From Bacteroidales bacterium (GTDB lineage Bacteria > Bacteroidota > Bacteroidia > Bacteroidales > UBA932): a stretch of DNA of 64,000 nt. The position numbers and the translations under genes were made by a program. The first letter of the stretch is position 1, and the number at the start of each line of letters is the position of its first letter. This document shows positions 1-9,409 of this stretch, one piece after another. The notes beneath the pieces are model-generated. The model searched no databases, was not told where the DNA came from, and saw only the letters and a list, made by a program, of their open reading frames with translations. The stretch is taken from positions 21,996-85,995 of the forward strand of contig JAEEXQ010000003.1 in the NCBI GenBank assembly GCA_016287875.1, given 5' to 3'.

Positions 1-1
1 G

Positions 2-1693
2 GAAGACCTTCTTATGAAGGCGCGCAAGGCTATGGGCTTCAACGCGGTCAACATCCCCGACGGCAGCATAGCCGACAAGATTCTGCGTATAGTGAAGTAC
101 GGCCTGCTCTTCGTCGTGGTATATTTTACCGTGAGCTCCAGCGAACTCTTCTGCAAGAATATCGACCCTTATTATGCGGTTGCGACCGGGTTCAAGGGGG
201 AAATCACCCTGTGGATGAGCCTGACGGCCCTGGCGCTGGTTATCCTGCTGGGCTTCGTCATCAACCGCTTCTGGTGCAAGTATATCTGCCCTCTGGGAGC
301 CATCTCCAATACCCTTAAGTTCTGGACCTGGCTGGTGGCCCTCGGCCTTCTCTGGTGGGCTGTATCGCTCGTGGGGATCAAGTTCAGCTGGGTATGGCTG
401 CTGGGGAGCTTCTGCCTCGCGGGGTATCTTCTCGAGATATTCAACCGCAGGCCCCGCCTGCAGCTGATGCACGTGCTGGTGGACCAGGACAACTGCGGCC
501 GCAAGTGCTACTCCTGCCAGAAAAATTGCCCTTACAACATCGACGTGCCTTCCTTCGGCAGCGTGGTGAACTCCGTGGACTGTGTGCTCTGCGGCGAATG
601 TGTGGCAGCCTGCCCCACCAAGGCCCTGCGCATCGGCGTGGCTCCTTCCTGCAAGGGATGGAAGTATTCCCGATTCATTCCTCCGTTCATTTCCGTGCTG
701 CTGGTGGCCCTGGCCCTGATATTCGGTGGCAAGTTCGAAATCCCTACCATCAGCGAAACTTGGGGTGTCGAGGAAGGAATGTCCCTCAAGACTGTCAAGG
801 TATCCGGCCTCAAGAGCGTCAAGTGCTTCGGCAGTTCTATGGCATTCAAGGCAAGGATGGAGAAGGTCCCTGGCGTACACGGAGTCAAGACCTATGTCGG
901 CAGCCACACCGTCGTGGTGTCCTACGATCCCAAGGTGACCGACGCCGAAAAGATCCAGTCCAAGATATTCGTCCCTTCCCGTTTCAAGGTTGCCAGCCCC
1001 GATCCCGAGGCCTTGCCCGAGCTCAAGATAGTTACGCTGCGCGTGGAGAAGATGTACGACAAGATGGACCTGAACTACCTGGGACTTCAGTTCCGCGGCG
1101 AGGACAAGGGTATCTACGGAGTGGAATCCGAGTATGACTGCCCCGTTGTGGTGCGCGTATATATGGATCCCGCCCAGGAAGCCGACGAAGCCTGGTTCAA
1201 GGAGATAGTGAACCGCAAGGTGCTCCAGATGCCCGTACACGGCGGCGGCATCAAGGAAACTCCTATGAGCCTCAAGTTCGTAAAGATGGAGAAGGAGGTC
1301 GGAAGCATCTCCACTCCCGAATTCCTGCACAGGATGTTCAATCCTTTCAAGGCCGAGTACAAGCGTCTGCCCGAATATGAGGGCAAGCCCCAGTACATAC
1401 TCGAATTCGAGGACGCCCGCTACGAGAAGCCCATCATCACCCGTTCCCTGCCTTTCCTGAGCAACCATATCTCCAAGGAAGAAGGCGTGCTCGGCACCTA
1501 TCTGGTGCTGAACGGCAATCTGCAGCCTGCGCTTCAGATACGCTTCGCGGCCCCCGCTACCGCCGAAAGCATTTGGAAGAGGATGACCATGGACAAATGG
1601 ACTATCACCTACAAGGGCGAAGACAAAATAGAAGACGCCCGCTTGTCTTTCGACAAACCGGGCGTCGTAAAGGCCTATGTGCCTGAGCCTTAG
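2..1693 (+). CDS. Membrane-bound 4Fe-4S protein (NapH/NosR type), 5'-truncated by the window edge
   Basis: This is an integral-membrane electron-transfer protein with iron-sulfur clusters. The frame is open to the first base, and the first ATG (base 14) falls just before a segment that in this family follows an earlier FCGxxCPxG half, so the N-terminal half very probably lies outside the window. Counted from base 14, there are membrane helices at about 25-45, 65-83, 103-140 and 220-238. A CKYICPLG motif (about 88-95) matches the second Fer4_5 half. A 4Fe-4S pair follows at about 161-205 (CxxxCxxCxxxCP, then CVLCGECVAACP). After the last helix comes a stretch at about 259-325 resembling a heavy-metal-associated (HMA) fold, then a soluble tail of about 230 residues that I do not recognise. 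The stop codon overlaps that of the convergent GDPD gene by 4 bp. The electron donor and acceptor are unknown. Confidence 0.8.
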   Translation, partial: EDLLMKARKAMGFNAVNIPDGSIADKILRIVKYGLLFVVVYFTVSSSELFCKNIDPYYAVATGFKGEITLWMSLTALALVILLGFVINRFWCKYICPLGAISNTLKFWTWLVALGLLWWAVSLVGIKFSWVWLLGSFCLAGYLLEIFNRRPRLQLMHVLVDQDNCGRKCYSCQKNCPYNIDVPSFGSVVNSVDCVLCGECVAACPTKALRIGVAPSCKGWKYSRFIPPFISVLLVALALIFGGKFEIPTISETWGVEEGMSLKTVKVSGLKSVKCFGSSMAFKARMEKVPGVHGVKTYVGSHTVVVSYDPKVTDAEKIQSKIFVPSRFKVASPDPEALPELKIVTLRVEKMYDKMDLNYLGLQFRGEDKGIYGVESEYDCPVVVRVYMDPAQEADEAWFKEIVNRKVLQMPVHGGGIKETPMSLKFVKMEKEVGSISTPEFLHRMFNPFKAEYKRLPEYEGKPQYILEFEDARYEKPIITRSLPFLSNHISKEEGVLGTYLVLNGNLQPALQIRFAAPATAESIWKRMTMDKWTITYKGEDKIEDARLSFDKPGVVKAYVPEP

Positions 1694-2517
1694 TTCTTGA
1701 ATTCCTTATCGCCGAGCAGCTCACGCAGGACCAGCGGTTCGTTGGTGGTGATTGCTCCGATGCCGAAAGAAACGAATCTCTTCATTTTCTCGGGATCGTT
1801 GACCGTCCAGACGTTGGTCGACATCCCGAGATTTTTTGCGCGCTCCACTATGGTGCTGTCTTTCAGGATGTCCTTGTCGTGATAGTCGAAACCGTTGATG
1901 CCGTAATCGGCAAGTTCCTCGGGAGTATAGTCCCCGTTGAGGTACTGGTTGACGAATTCGGGGAATTCTGCGGCGATGCGGTCGCAGATATGCTTGCTGA
2001 ACGAGATGAACAGGACCTTGCCGGGATCGAGCAGACCGTGGGCCTCGAGGGTTTCGATGGTAAGGTCGACCAGGGCATCCTCACGCTCCATCGTGATTTC
2101 GGGCTTGAGCTCGATGATCAGTTTGGTCTTGTCGGACTTTTCGCCTTGGGCGAGGTATTCGTCGAGGGTAGGGATCTTTTCGCCGTTGGCAAGGCGGTGC
2201 TCCGCGAAGCGCGCGGAGGCGCAGGTGTCGATGCGGGCGCCGTCGATCTCGTCATTGTGGAAAACCAGCAGGACGTCGTCGGTGGTAATGTGCACGTCGA
2301 ACTCACTGCCCCAGAAAGCATTGTCCTGGGCAGCCTTGAGCGATGCGATGGAGTTTTCGGCAAAACCCGCGGCTTCGCAGTTCCAGAAACCTCTGTGGGC
2401 TACGATGGCCGTTTTGCCTTTCTGGTCAATTTTAGGGAAGCCGGTTTTTGCTCCGGCGCACGATGTCAGGGCAAGCAGCGCCGCCGCTGCGATGACGGTT
2501 ATGTTTTTCAGTGTCAT
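1690..2517 (-). CDS. Glycerophosphodiester phosphodiesterase lipoprotein
   Basis: A GDPD-family TIM-barrel enzyme expected to cleave glycerophosphodiesters into glycerol-3-phosphate and an alcohol in the periplasm or at the cell surface. The N-terminus is a lipoprotein signal (hydrophobic run ending LTSC). The family hallmark VAHRGFWNCEAAGFAENS places the catalytic His and Arg, followed by EFDVH and the second histidine in VFHNDEID. ELKPE in mid-protein is the usual metal-binding Glu segment. The length of 275 residues is normal for a secreted GDPD. It stands alone on the minus strand, convergent with the upstream ferredoxin gene and divergent from pgi. A -7 box sits only 4 nt before its ATG. 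Confidence 0.93.
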   Translation of the reverse strand: MTLKNITVIAAAALLALTSCAGAKTGFPKIDQKGKTAIVAHRGFWNCEAAGFAENSIASLKAAQDNAFWGSEFDVHITTDDVLLVFHNDEIDGARIDTCASARFAEHRLANGEKIPTLDEYLAQGEKSDKTKLIIELKPEITMEREDALVDLTIETLEAHGLLDPGKVLFISFSKHICDRIAAEFPEFVNQYLNGDYTPEELADYGINGFDYHDKDILKDSTIVERAKNLGMSTNVWTVNDPEKMKRFVSFGIGAITTNEPLVLRELLGDKEFKN

Positions 2518-2521
2518 AGCA

Positions 2522-2529
2522 CAAAAGTA
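2522..2529 (-). promoter_or_regulatory. -7 box of the GDPD gene
   Basis: Reads TACTTTTG on the minus strand, matching the Bacteroidota TAnnTTTG consensus. It lies 4 nt upstream of the start codon, so the transcript would have almost no leader. No clear -33 TTTG was seen. Confidence 0.6.
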
Positions 2530-2542
2530 AGAAGAAATTTAG

Positions 2543-2550
2543 TAATTTTG
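2543..2550 (+). promoter_or_regulatory. -7 box of pgi
   Basis: Reads TAATTTTG, a match to TAnnTTTG, 33 nt before the pgi ATG. Together with the facing box at 2522-2529 it makes a compact divergent promoter region. Confidence 0.6.
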
Positions 2551-2583
2551 TGCCCGTTCGTTGAAAAGTAAACACAGGATTTT

Positions 2584-3912
2584 ATGGTAAAAGTTGAATT
2601 AGGGGGCTGCAGCTCCTTCGTAAAAGAATCTCAGTACAAAGAATATGTAGCTAAAGCACTCGATGCTTTCGACGTGCTCGACAGCGAAAAAGGTGCCGGC
2701 AACGACTTCCTCGGCTGGAAGACTCTTCCTGTCGACACTCCCGACAGCCTTATCGCCGATTGCGAGGCCATCAAGGCCGACTGGATCGCGCGAGGAGTCA
2801 ACCTTGCCGTCGTCATCGGCATCGGAGGCAGCTACCTCGGAGCCCGCTGCGCCATCGAGGCCCTTTCCCACCAGTTCGTCCGTCCTGAGGGCGGAATACG
2901 CGTGGTATTCGCCGGCAACAACCTCAGCGAGGATTATCTTGCCGAACTTATGGACCTCGTCAAGGAGAGCAACGCAGCCTGCGTGGTGATCTCCAAGTCC
3001 GGAACCACCACCGAACCCGCCGTGGCATTCCGCATCGTAAAGGATTATCTCGAGAATAAATATGGCAAGGAAGAGGCTGCAGTGCGCACCGTGGCCATCA
3101 CCGATGCCAAGAAGGGCGCCCTCAAGACCCTCGCGACCCAGGAAGGCTACCGTACCTTCGTGGTTCCCGACAATGTGGGCGGACGTTTCTCCGTGCTTAC
3201 TCCGGTAGGCCTCCTGCCTATCGTGCTGGCCGGTTTCGACGTGCGTGCCATGCTCAAGGGTGCTGCCGACGAGCGCGCAGAGCTCCTCAAGAAAGGGGAG
3301 AAGAACGCAGCCGTGGAGTACGCCGCCATGCGTAATCTCCTCTACAGCGAGTCCGGAAAGAAGGTCGAGGTCCTTGTGAACTACAATCCCAAGTTCCAGT
3401 ATCTCGGCGAATGGTGGAAGCAGCTCTACGGCGAGTCCGAGGGCAAGGACCTGAAGGGTATCTTCCCTGCATCCGTCAACTTCACCACCGACCTCCATTC
3501 CGTCGGCCAGTTCATCCAGGAAGGCGACCGCGTGATGTTCGAGACCGTTGTCAAGGTCGAGAAGGCTCAGCGCAGCGTGGTGATCGGTAACGACCCCCAG
3601 AACCTGGACCAGCTCAACTATCTCGCAGGCCAGCACGTCGAGCATTGCAATGCCATGGCAGCCCTTGGTACCAAGCTCGCCCACATCGACGGCGGAGTCC
3701 CTCAGATCGAGGTCGCGGTCGAGAAGATAGACGAGTACAACCTTGGCGCAATCTTCTACTTCTTCGAATTTGCCTGCGGCATCTCCGCTTATCTGCTGGG
3801 AGTCAATCCTTTCAACCAGCCCGGAGTCGAGGCCTACAAGAAGAATATGTTCGCGCTTCTGCGCAAACCCGGATACGAAGCACAGACAGAGGAGATCCTG
3901 AAGAGGATCTGA
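2584..3912 (+). CDS. pgi: Glucose-6-phosphate isomerase
   Basis: Interconverts glucose-6-phosphate and fructose-6-phosphate in the cytoplasm. The 442-residue length fits the short (Bacillus/Bacteroides) class rather than the ~550-residue enterobacterial class. Sugar-isomerase motifs are clear: GIGGSYLGARCA near residue 80, SKSGTTTEPAVAFR near 138, and VGGRFSVLTPVG near 199. Residues such as the Glu in YGESEGKD and the Lys near the C-terminus (AYKKNMF) are in place. The GH92 gene starts 14 bp after the stop on the same strand, so the two are probably cotranscribed, coupling central sugar metabolism with mannoside breakdown. Confidence 0.97.
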   Translation: MVKVELGGCSSFVKESQYKEYVAKALDAFDVLDSEKGAGNDFLGWKTLPVDTPDSLIADCEAIKADWIARGVNLAVVIGIGGSYLGARCAIEALSHQFVRPEGGIRVVFAGNNLSEDYLAELMDLVKESNAACVVISKSGTTTEPAVAFRIVKDYLENKYGKEEAAVRTVAITDAKKGALKTLATQEGYRTFVVPDNVGGRFSVLTPVGLLPIVLAGFDVRAMLKGAADERAELLKKGEKNAAVEYAAMRNLLYSESGKKVEVLVNYNPKFQYLGEWWKQLYGESEGKDLKGIFPASVNFTTDLHSVGQFIQEGDRVMFETVVKVEKAQRSVVIGNDPQNLDQLNYLAGQHVEHCNAMAALGTKLAHIDGGVPQIEVAVEKIDEYNLGAIFYFFEFACGISAYLLGVNPFNQPGVEAYKKNMFALLRKPGYEAQTEEILKRI

Positions 3913-3926
3913 CAATCGTCCGAGCT

Positions 3927-6188
3927 ATGAGAAGGCTCCTTCCGATACTCTGCATTACGCTCCTTCTATCGGCATCGTGCGATGGCGGCCCATCGTCCGG
4001 TGCCGATGTCGTTGATTATGTCAACCCCCTCATAGGTACCGATTCCTCGTACCAACTGTCGGCGGGCAACACCTATCCTGCCATAGGAATGCCCTGGGGA
4101 ATGAATTACTGGACCCCGCAGACCGGCCGCAACGGCAGCGGATGGATCTATACCTACGACAGCCCCAGGATACGCGGTTTTCGTCAGACACATCAGCCCA
4201 GCCCGTGGATAAACGATTTCTGCCCCTATTCCATAATGCCGGTCACTACCGGTCCCTTCTGGGAAGAAGATGCCCGTCAGAGCTGGTTCTCGCATAAGAG
4301 CGAGACTGCCAAGCCCTATTACTACGGGGTTTATCTGGCAGACCACGACGTGCTGGCCGAAATAGTCCCTACCAGGACGGCGGCCCAGTTCAGGCTGACC
4401 TATCCCGAAAGGGAGATGTCTTATCTGGTGGTAGATGCCTACCACGGTGGCTCATCCCTCAGGGTGGATGCTGCCGACGGCACCGTTTACGGCTACACTC
4501 CCTACAACAGCGGGGGAGCGGCCGAGGGCTTTGCCAGCTGGTTCGTAATCAGGACCGATACCCCCATCGACAGCGTACGGATCATTTCGGAAGATGGCCA
4601 CAGCCTGGCCCTGCTGGGCTTCCGCACGGCCAAAGGCCAGCAGGTGGTTCTGCGTACCGCTTCTTCCTTCATCTCCGAAGAACAGGCTCTTAGGAACCTG
4701 GAGGAGGTGGAAGGAAAGGACTTCGGACAGCTTAAGGAGGAAGGCCGCCGGGTATGGAACGAGACTCTGGGCCGCATAAGGGTGGAAGGAGGCAGCACGG
4801 ACGAGCTGCGCACCTTCTACTCCTGCCTGTATCGTGCCGTGCTGTTTCCTATGGATCTGTCGGAGCTGGATGCGGAGGGAAGGAGACTGCACCGCAGCCC
4901 CCACGACGGCCAGCTGCACCCGGGCCACTTCTTCACCAATACAGGCTTCTGGGATACCTTCCGCGCACTTTTCCCCCTTATGAACCTGGTGTATCCCGAC
5001 GTGGCCGCACAGGTCCAGGAGGGGCTGGTCGCCGACTGGCAGCAAAGCGGATTCCTGCCCGAATGGGCATCTCCCGGGCACCGCAGATGCATGGTGGGGA
5101 ACAACTCCGCATCCGTCGTGGCGGATGCCTATCTGAGCGGAATACGCGGATATGATGCCGAGGAGCTCTGGAAGGCAGTCGTCTACGGTGCCCATTCCGT
5201 ACTGGAAAGCGCCAATTCCACGGGGCGCCTGGGGCACGAGGCTTATGACAGCCTTGGCTATGTCCCCTGCGACATAGGCATAAACGAGAGCGCCGCCCGC
5301 ACGCTGGAGTATTCCTACGACGACTGGTGCATCTACCGCTTCGGTCAGGCCCTGGGCAAGGATGAAAACGAACTCAGGCCCTACAAGGAGGCTGCCCTGA
5401 ACTACCGCAAGCTCTTCGACAAGGAAACGGGACTTATGAACGGCAGGGCCTCCGACGGCAGTTTCCGCCGTCCTTTCAACCCCTTGAAATGGGGCGGGGA
5501 CTTCACCGAAGGGAACAGTCTGCATTATACCTGGTCGGTGTTCCACGATCCTTGCGGGCTGATAGAACTGATGGGCGGCAGGGATGCCTTCAATGCTTCG
5601 ATGGATACCGTCTTTACTATGCCTCCTCTCTACGATGACAGCTACTACGGCCGCACCATACACGAGATTCGCGAGATGCAGGTGATGGATATGGGCAATT
5701 ATGCCCACGGCAACCAGCCCGTCCAGCATATGCTCTATCTCTACGATTGGAGCGGACAGCCTTGGAAGACACAGAAATATGTCCGCGAGGTGATGCGCCG
5801 TTTCTATTCCGCGACGCCTGACGGCTATTGCGGCGACGAGGACAACGGCCAGACCTCTGCCTGGTATGTCTTCTCCGCTATGGGTTTCTATCCCGTATGC
5901 CCCGGATCAGGGCAGTATGCGCTGGGCTCGCCTCTGTTCAGGAAAATGGAAGTAAGGAGCCCTGACGGCAGGCACTTCGTGATAGAGGCTGAAGACAATG
6001 CCCCGGACAAGGTATATGTGCAGTCTTTCAGTATCGACGGACGCAGGCAGAGCCGGAACTACGTCACCTTCGACGAGCTCGTAAAAGGAGCCAGACTCCG
6101 CTTCCGTATGGGGCCCGAGCCTGAGCTCAAGCGTGGGACGGCGGAGTCTGACGCACCTTATTCTTATTCCGTAAACTATTCGAAATAG
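3927..6188 (+). CDS. GH92 family exo-alpha-mannosidase lipoprotein
   Basis: Predicted calcium-dependent GH92 exo-alpha-mannosidase that trims mannose from N-glycans or yeast mannan outside the cytoplasm. The start at 3927 is chosen because it directly begins a lipoprotein signal peptide (MRRLLPIL...SASC); an in-frame ATG at 3645 lies inside pgi and gives no signal. The N-terminal beta-sandwich begins DYVNPLIGTDS. The C-terminal (alpha/alpha)6 domain shows the family signatures HGNQPVQHMLYLYDW and GDEDNGQTSAWYVFSAMGFYPV, which carry the catalytic acid/base region. The length of 753 residues is typical. The gene lies 14 bp after pgi, and its stop overlaps the convergent M20 peptidase gene by 13 bp. 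Linkage specificity (alpha-1,2, -1,3 or other) cannot be read from the sequence. Confidence 0.95.
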   Translation: MRRLLPILCITLLLSASCDGGPSSGADVVDYVNPLIGTDSSYQLSAGNTYPAIGMPWGMNYWTPQTGRNGSGWIYTYDSPRIRGFRQTHQPSPWINDFCPYSIMPVTTGPFWEEDARQSWFSHKSETAKPYYYGVYLADHDVLAEIVPTRTAAQFRLTYPEREMSYLVVDAYHGGSSLRVDAADGTVYGYTPYNSGGAAEGFASWFVIRTDTPIDSVRIISEDGHSLALLGFRTAKGQQVVLRTASSFISEEQALRNLEEVEGKDFGQLKEEGRRVWNETLGRIRVEGGSTDELRTFYSCLYRAVLFPMDLSELDAEGRRLHRSPHDGQLHPGHFFTNTGFWDTFRALFPLMNLVYPDVAAQVQEGLVADWQQSGFLPEWASPGHRRCMVGNNSASVVADAYLSGIRGYDAEELWKAVVYGAHSVLESANSTGRLGHEAYDSLGYVPCDIGINESAARTLEYSYDDWCIYRFGQALGKDENELRPYKEAALNYRKLFDKETGLMNGRASDGSFRRPFNPLKWGGDFTEGNSLHYTWSVFHDPCGLIELMGGRDAFNASMDTVFTMPPLYDDSYYGRTIHEIREMQVMDMGNYAHGNQPVQHMLYLYDWSGQPWKTQKYVREVMRRFYSATPDGYCGDEDNGQTSAWYVFSAMGFYPVCPGSGQYALGSPLFRKMEVRSPDGRHFVIEAEDNAPDKVYVQSFSIDGRRQSRNYVTFDELVKGARLRFRMGPEPELKRGTAESDAPYSYSVNYSK

Positions 6189-7543
6189 CCGTAGAACCTG
6201 GCGATGGATTCCATCCCTGCGAAGAACTGGCTGAGAAGATAGCTCTCGTTAGGGGAGTGGATGGTGTCGCGCTCCAGGCCGAAGCCCATCAGCAGCGGGT
6301 CGATTCCAAGTATCTTTTGCATTTCTGCAAGGACAGCGATGCTGCCGCCTCCGCGGGCGGGGACGGGCTCGACGCCATATACGTCCGCCATCGCCTTCGA
6401 GGCCGCCTTGTAGGCCTTGGAACTGATAGGGATCAGGAAGCCGTCGCCTCCCTCGCATTCCTTGACCTCCACCTTGACGTACTTGGGCGCGATCTTCTTG
6501 AAATGCCTGGCGAAGAGCTTGGTGATCTCGGCGCTGCGCTGGTCGGGAACCAGGCGCATCGATATCTTGGCGTGAGCCTCGGAAGGCAGCACTGTCTTGG
6601 CGCCTTCGCCGGTATAGCCTCCCCAGATGCCGCATACGTCCAGACAGGGGCGGATTCCGGTGCGCTCCAGGGTGGTGTATCCCTTTTCTCCCTTTACCTC
6701 GGCGATGTCCAGGAATTCTTTGTATTCCTTAAGGTCGAAGGGCGCCCTGGCAAGCTGGGCCCTGTCGGCCTTGGAAAGCTCCACAACCTTGTCGTAGAAG
6801 CCGGGCACAGCCACACGGCCGTCGGCATCGTGCAGGCTGGCTATCATCTCGCAGAGCGTAGTGATGGGGTTGGCCACGGCGCCGCCGTAATGCCCTGAGT
6901 GCAGGTCCTTGTTGGGCCCAGTGACTTTAACTTCCAGGTAGCTCAGACCCCTCATTCCGCAGTTGATTGAAGGAACCTTGTCGGATATCATCGTGGTATC
7001 GGATACCAGGCAGATATCAGCCTTGAGCAGGGCCTTGTTCTCCTTCATCCATTTGGGAAGGGAGGGGGAACCGATTTCTTCCTCTCCTTCGAAGAGGAAC
7101 TTGACATTATGCTTGAGCTTGCCCGTGGCTACCAGATACTCGAAAGCCTTGATGTGCATGAATAGCTGGCCTTTGTCGTCGTTGGCACCGCGGCACCAGA
7201 TGGCGTCCGCGCCGGTGGCCGGATCGGGGCCGATTACCGGCTCGAAGGGATCCGTACGCCAGAGCTCCAGAGGCTCCGGGGGCTGCACGTCGTAGTGGCC
7301 GTAGATCAGCACCGTCTTTGCCTTGGGGTCGATTATCTTGCTGCCGAACACTACGGGATTACCGTCGGTGGAAAGCACCTGGGCCTCGTCGGCACCGGCT
7401 TCCACCAGCAGCACTGCCAGCCTTTCGGCGCAGCGGCGCATATCGGGTTTATGTGCGGCTTTCGCGCTGATGGAAGGAATCCTCAGCAGGGAAAAGAGTT
7501 CGTCGAAGAACCTCTCTTTGTTTTCTTCAATGTATGTTTTCAT
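6176..7543 (-). CDS. M20 family metallo-dipeptidase
   Basis: A cytoplasmic di-zinc peptidase of the M20/CNDP-like dipeptidase group, likely hydrolysing dipeptides. Metal and catalytic motifs are intact: YGHYDVQPP (about 81-89), the DDKGQ segment, GEEEIGSP, and HSGHYGG in the dimerisation/lid region. The family length of about 455 residues fits. The start at 7543 is preferred over in-frame ATGs further upstream because it begins MKTYIEENKERF, as in homologues, and overlaps the DPP IV stop codon as ATGA, a standard coupling arrangement. The pairing with DPP IV suggests a relay in which DPP IV releases dipeptides and this enzyme splits them after uptake. Confidence 0.94.
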   Translation of the reverse strand: MKTYIEENKERFFDELFSLLRIPSISAKAAHKPDMRRCAERLAVLLVEAGADEAQVLSTDGNPVVFGSKIIDPKAKTVLIYGHYDVQPPEPLELWRTDPFEPVIGPDPATGADAIWCRGANDDKGQLFMHIKAFEYLVATGKLKHNVKFLFEGEEEIGSPSLPKWMKENKALLKADICLVSDTTMISDKVPSINCGMRGLSYLEVKVTGPNKDLHSGHYGGAVANPITTLCEMIASLHDADGRVAVPGFYDKVVELSKADRAQLARAPFDLKEYKEFLDIAEVKGEKGYTTLERTGIRPCLDVCGIWGGYTGEGAKTVLPSEAHAKISMRLVPDQRSAEITKLFARHFKKIAPKYVKVEVKECEGGDGFLIPISSKAYKAASKAMADVYGVEPVPARGGGSIAVLAEMQKILGIDPLLMGFGLERDTIHSPNESYLLSQFFAGMESIARFYGYFE

Positions 7544-9387
7544 AAGAATAGATCGAAATAGTCGGTCACTTTGTCCATCAGATGTACCCTCCATATACCG
7601 CGTACGTTATGCTCGGTGCGGGGGTAGGGGAAGTAGTCCAGCTGTACGCCCTTGACTATGCATTCCTGCACGAAACTGAGGCTGTTCTGCCACAGGACCG
7701 TATTGTCGATGGCGCCCTGGCATATCAGCAGCTTACCTTTCAGGTCCCCGGCCTTGTTCATAAGGGACGTCCGTGCAAAGCCTTCGGGATTGGTTTCTGG
7801 GGTGTCCATATAGCGCTCGCCGTACATTACTTCGTACCATTTCCAGTCTATGACCGGGCCGCCGGCCACGCCCACCTTGAATATCTCAGGATAATTGGTC
7901 ATAAGGGAGATGGTCATGAATCCGCCGTAGCTCCATCCGTGCACTCCTATGCGGTCAGTATCGACCCAGGGCTGCTTCATCAGCTCGCGCAGGCCTGCCA
8001 TCTGGTCGTCCATCTCGGCCTGCCCGCAGCGGCGGTTGATGGCCTTCTCGAAGGCGGCTCCGCGGTTGGAAGTGCCGCGGTTGTCCTGCACGTACACTAT
8101 GTATCCTTTCTGTGCCATCAGGGCTTCCCAGAGACTTATGCCGCCACGCCAGGTGTCGGTGACCATCTGGGAGTGGGGCCCTCCATATACATACACCACG
8201 ACGGGGTATTTCTTGGAAGGATCGAAGCCCAGAGGCTTGTAGAGCCTGTAGTAATTGTCGAACTTGCCGTCGGCGGAAGGAACCTTGCCAATCTCGATTT
8301 CGCCCAGCGCCACCTCTGCGAGCGGGTCGGGGGCCTCGTAAAGCAGTTCGGAACTCTTTCCATCGGAGGAACGGACCGCTATCTTGAAGGGCACGTCGAA
8401 GGAACTCCAGCGGTCGATGAATCTGGTGCAGGACTCGTTCAGGCTGACGTTGTGCCAGCCTTCCTCGAAGGTCAGTCTCTGGGGCTTGCCGAACTTTGCG
8501 CGCTTGGCAGGCCTCTTGCCTATATCTATACGGAACAGGTGGTTCTCGATGGGGGAGACCTCTGCCGAAGTATAGTACACCCAGCGGCCATCGTCGGCTA
8601 CATACTGCACGTCGGCATCCACGGCCGTAAGACGGCGCACCGTGCCGAGGGTATCGCAGAGATAGAGATTCCTGTAGCCGTCGCGGTTGTCGGTGCGGTA
8701 GATGAAATCGTACCTCCCTTTGATGAAATGCAGGGGATCCTGCGGCTCCACCCAGGCGTCGTTTTCCTCCGAAAGAATGGTGCGCACGAAGGAACCGTCC
8801 GCGGCCCGGTACTGGTTGAGCACCATATGATGCTGCTCGCGGTCGAGGACCTGGATGAAGATGTTCTTGTCGTCCGGGCCCCAGCTGACGCAGGTGAGGT
8901 ACCTTTCGTCGGTGAATTCAGTGGGGACGATGGTGCTGAGCACGTTGCCGAGGGTATCGCAGACAAGCAGGCTGATATGCTCCGAGGCCATACCTATCAT
9001 AGGATAGCGTATCTGCCTGAGGCTGCCCGTGCGGGTGGTGATGTCCAGGAGCGGGAACTGGTTTACCGCGGATTCATCCTTGCGGTACACCGCCAGCAAC
9101 TTTCCGGAAGGGGAGGGGAAGACTCCTCCGTTTATGCCGAATTCATTGCGTGATACGCTCTCGCCTATGACTATGCCTTCACCTTCTTCCTTGGGGAGGG
9201 TGTAGGTCTTGCCTTTCGGCCAGCTGTAACCTTCTTTGAGTTCGTTTCCCTTCCAATGCCAGTACTTTGCCTGCGGGCGCAGGCCCCTGCCCATCACGGC
9301 ATCTTGCATTGTGAGCAGCTTGCCGTCGGGATTGGCCTGGTGGACGGCAAGGGATTGCAGTAAAACTGCTAAAACCATCATTATCAT
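7540..9387 (-). CDS. Dipeptidyl peptidase IV (S9 family serine peptidase)
   Basis: A prolyl-oligopeptidase-family enzyme that removes Xaa-Pro/Ala dipeptides from peptide N-termini. The C-terminal alpha/beta-hydrolase is complete: the nucleophile is in GWSYGGFMT, the acid in GAIDNTVLWQNS, and the His in RTEHNVRG. Upstream is a beta-propeller that begins LTMQDAVMGRGLRP after a short hydrophobic signal. At 615 residues it is about 100 shorter than usual bacterial DPP IV (700+), the loss being within the propeller. The stop codon overlaps the start of the M20 dipeptidase gene, so the two are translationally coupled. A -7 box lies 5 nt before the ATG; MIMM gives alternative starts. Confidence 0.92.
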   Translation of the reverse strand: MIMMVLAVLLQSLAVHQANPDGKLLTMQDAVMGRGLRPQAKYWHWKGNELKEGYSWPKGKTYTLPKEEGEGIVIGESVSRNEFGINGGVFPSPSGKLLAVYRKDESAVNQFPLLDITTRTGSLRQIRYPMIGMASEHISLLVCDTLGNVLSTIVPTEFTDERYLTCVSWGPDDKNIFIQVLDREQHHMVLNQYRAADGSFVRTILSEENDAWVEPQDPLHFIKGRYDFIYRTDNRDGYRNLYLCDTLGTVRRLTAVDADVQYVADDGRWVYYTSAEVSPIENHLFRIDIGKRPAKRAKFGKPQRLTFEEGWHNVSLNESCTRFIDRWSSFDVPFKIAVRSSDGKSSELLYEAPDPLAEVALGEIEIGKVPSADGKFDNYYRLYKPLGFDPSKKYPVVVYVYGGPHSQMVTDTWRGGISLWEALMAQKGYIVYVQDNRGTSNRGAAFEKAINRRCGQAEMDDQMAGLRELMKQPWVDTDRIGVHGWSYGGFMTISLMTNYPEIFKVGVAGGPVIDWKWYEVMYGERYMDTPETNPEGFARTSLMNKAGDLKGKLLICQGAIDNTVLWQNSLSFVQECIVKGVQLDYFPYPRTEHNVRGIWRVHLMDKVTDYFDLFL

Positions 9388-9392
9388 ATCTA

Positions 9393-9400
9393 CAAATTTA
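9393..9400 (-). promoter_or_regulatory. -7 box of the DPP IV / M20 operon
   Basis: Reads TAAATTTG on the minus strand, 5 nt before the DPP IV ATG. A fixed -33 element is not evident. Confidence 0.5.
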
Positions 9401-9409
9401 ACAAAAAAA

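Noticed and set aside
2599..3915. 438-codon open frame antisense to pgi
   Set aside because: Shadow of the GC-rich codon bias of pgi; no family motif, promoter or plausible start. The same applies to the long antisense frames at 9894-11309, 34057-35661, 22029-23186 and 7582-9153.
3645..3926. Longer GH92 start inside pgi
   Set aside because: Adds 94 residues without homology and hides the lipoprotein signal that begins at 3927.
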